A DNA stretch of 14,311 nucleotides from CAYYHA01 sp964471535 (GTDB lineage Bacteria; Myxococcota; Myxococcia; SLRQ01), in NCBI GenBank assembly GCA_964471535.1, contig CAYYHA010000094.1, forward strand, positions 1-14,311, given 5' to 3'. A program made the translations under genes and the position numbers. The notes beneath the pieces were generated by a model that did no database searches, was not told the DNA's origin, and saw only the letters and a program-made list of their open reading frames with translations. This document shows, piece by piece, positions 13,323-14,311 of this stretch. The number at the start of each line of letters is the position of its first letter. Position 1 is the stretch's first letter.

Positions 13323-14311
13323 ATGTGCAGGGCGCACGTGGGGGCCTTCGTTCTGGCATCCGTCCTTTGGTGGGTGGTGGCGCCCGGCCGCGCGGCGGCG
13401 CAGAGCCGAGATGAGATCGAAGCCGAGATCCAGGCGGCGCTCGAAGCCGCCAAGGCGGAGATCCCAGAACCCACCTTGGACGTCTACGCAACGCCCATCG
13501 ACGATGCGAACATCCGGCCGCAGAGCGGCGAGATCCTCATCGATGGAACCCCCCGCGCCACCTTCGAGGGGAAGGCGCTGCAGACCTACTTCGAACCGAA
13601 GAAGATCTGGTCGACCAAGCTCGCCCCCGGCAGCCATACCATCGTCGTCCGCTTCACCTACCAGGGCACCGCCAGCTACGGTCGCAAGTACACCTTCACC
13701 GTGGGCAAGAAGGTGAAGTTCCAGGCGCAGCGCGGTCTGGGCGTCGAGGTGAAGCCCCGCCTCGTGATCGACCCGAAGGAACAGAACTGGAAAAAGCGCT
13801 TCTCCCTGGAGATGGAGGCGGCCCCCCGCCTGCTGGCGAAGATCGACACGACCATCCCGCCCCCGGTCGAACGACCGCCGCTGAAACTCCCGGAAGAACA
13901 AGGCAAGGAGAACGGCGAGGCGACCGGCGAGAGCGCACCCGAGGCATCCGCGGCACCGTCGCCAACCGCCGAAGGCGCAGACGGCACGGCGGCGCCCGCC
14001 GAGGCGGCCTCGGCCGGCGCGCATCCCGGCAAGGCGGAGCCCCGCGCCGGTGGCCGGCCCGCCCGCGGCGCCTCCGGCGCCCCAGCGAAACGACGTGCGC
14101 GGACCGAGGCGAAGGCCCTACGGGATCAGCACCCACCGGAGCCGCCTGCGCAGGCTGAGGCGCCCACGGCCGCAGCCACGGGCGGCCAGGCGGCGATGCC
14201 CGCAGAAGCCCCCGCGGAGACGGCGCCAGAAGGCGCGCCCTCCGAGGAGGCGCCGCCGCCCCCTACGCCAGCGGCCCCGCCCGCATCACCCCCTGAAGCG
14301 GCGTCCCCAGG
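13323..14311 (+). CDS. Secreted protein with PEGA-like domain and long Ala/Pro/Glu-rich tail, 3' end cut by window edge
   Basis: 329 codons are present and the frame is still open at the right edge. Residues 1-27 are a clear signal peptide (hydrophobic VGAFVLASVLWWVVAPG, then AAAQS), which supports the ATG at 13323. Residues 29-47 form a short Glu/Ala-rich helix (RDEIEAEIQAALEAAKAEI). Residues 68-145 resemble a PEGA-type surface domain: SGEILIDGTPRATF, then LAPGSHTIVVRFTY and a strand with YTFTVGKKVKF. From about 178 the sequence is low complexity, rich in Ala, Pro, Glu and Gly, with basic clusters such as AKRRARTEAKALR (about 254-266). I do not recognise the protein beyond this. Similar tailed secreted proteins are common in myxobacteria and are sometimes misnamed dihydrolipoamide acetyltransferase. 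It is divergent from the envelope operon across 126 bases, so a shared regulator or shared envelope role is possible. No ribosome site precedes it. Confidence 0.75.
   Translation, partial: MCRAHVGAFVLASVLWWVVAPGRAAAQSRDEIEAEIQAALEAAKAEIPEPTLDVYATPIDDANIRPQSGEILIDGTPRATFEGKALQTYFEPKKIWSTKLAPGSHTIVVRFTYQGTASYGRKYTFTVGKKVKFQAQRGLGVEVKPRLVIDPKEQNWKKRFSLEMEAAPRLLAKIDTTIPPPVERPPLKLPEEQGKENGEATGESAPEASAAPSPTAEGADGTAAPAEAASAGAHPGKAEPRAGGRPARGASGAPAKRRARTEAKALRDQHPPEPPAQAEAPTAAATGGQAAMPAEAPAETAPEGAPSEEAPPPPTPAAPPASPPEAASP

Noticed and set aside
13245..14024. Minus-strand open frame of 259 codons at the right end
   Set aside because: Antisense to the PEGA-like protein gene, whose signal peptide and domain are credible. 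The minus frame shows only Gly/Arg/Leu-rich shadow sequence.

Overview
The window is GC-rich, with strongly G/C-biased third codon positions, so long open frames lie antisense to most genes. The gene complement includes a GH57/DUF3536 protein, short-form GlgB, MalQ, DUF4126, a YdeI/OmdA-like protein, a LolA-like and MacB/LolCDE-like export operon, and a secreted protein with an Ala/Pro/Glu-rich tail. Together with the two-membrane envelope this suggests a diderm of the myxobacterial/deltaproteobacterial type. That placement is inference; there is no marker gene here. I see no rRNA, tRNA, CRISPR array, insertion sequence or phage gene.

Layout. (1) Positions 1-4.6 kb, minus strand: an alpha-glucan operon transcribed malQ, then glgB, then a GH57/DUF3536 gene that runs off the left edge. 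Both junctions are 4-base ATGA overlaps. MalQ rearranges alpha-1,4-glucans, GlgB adds alpha-1,6 branches, and the GH57 protein is probably a third glucan-active enzyme. (2) 4679-5728, plus strand: a DUF4126 membrane protein with a long hydrophilic C-terminal extension, head-to-head with malQ. (3) 5763-6218, minus strand: a small DUF1905/OmdA protein, convergent with the previous gene. (4) 6219-6597: 379 bases without a gene, holding several inverted repeats and a locally less GC-rich patch. (5) 6598-13196, minus strand: a compact five-gene envelope operon, transcribed ABC ATPase, enlarged FtsX/MacB-type permease, normal-size FtsX/MacB-type permease, LolA-like periplasmic protein, outer-membrane beta-barrel. 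(6) 13197-13322: a divergent promoter region with short direct repeats. (7) 13323 to the right edge, plus strand: the start of a secreted protein with a PEGA-like domain and a long low-complexity tail, apparently read from a leaderless mRNA.

The most interesting unit is the five-gene operon. It encodes an energiser, two unequal permeases, a hydrophobic-cargo carrier of the LolA superfold and an outer-membrane barrel. That is a plausible complete path from inner to outer membrane for a lipid, lipoprotein or other amphiphile. The enlarged permease carries far more periplasmic sequence than LolC/LolE/MacB, and a short acidic motif of the form EAE-x-LFG occurs both in its periplasmic loop and, duplicated, in the N-terminal linker of the barrel protein. 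The cargo is unknown.
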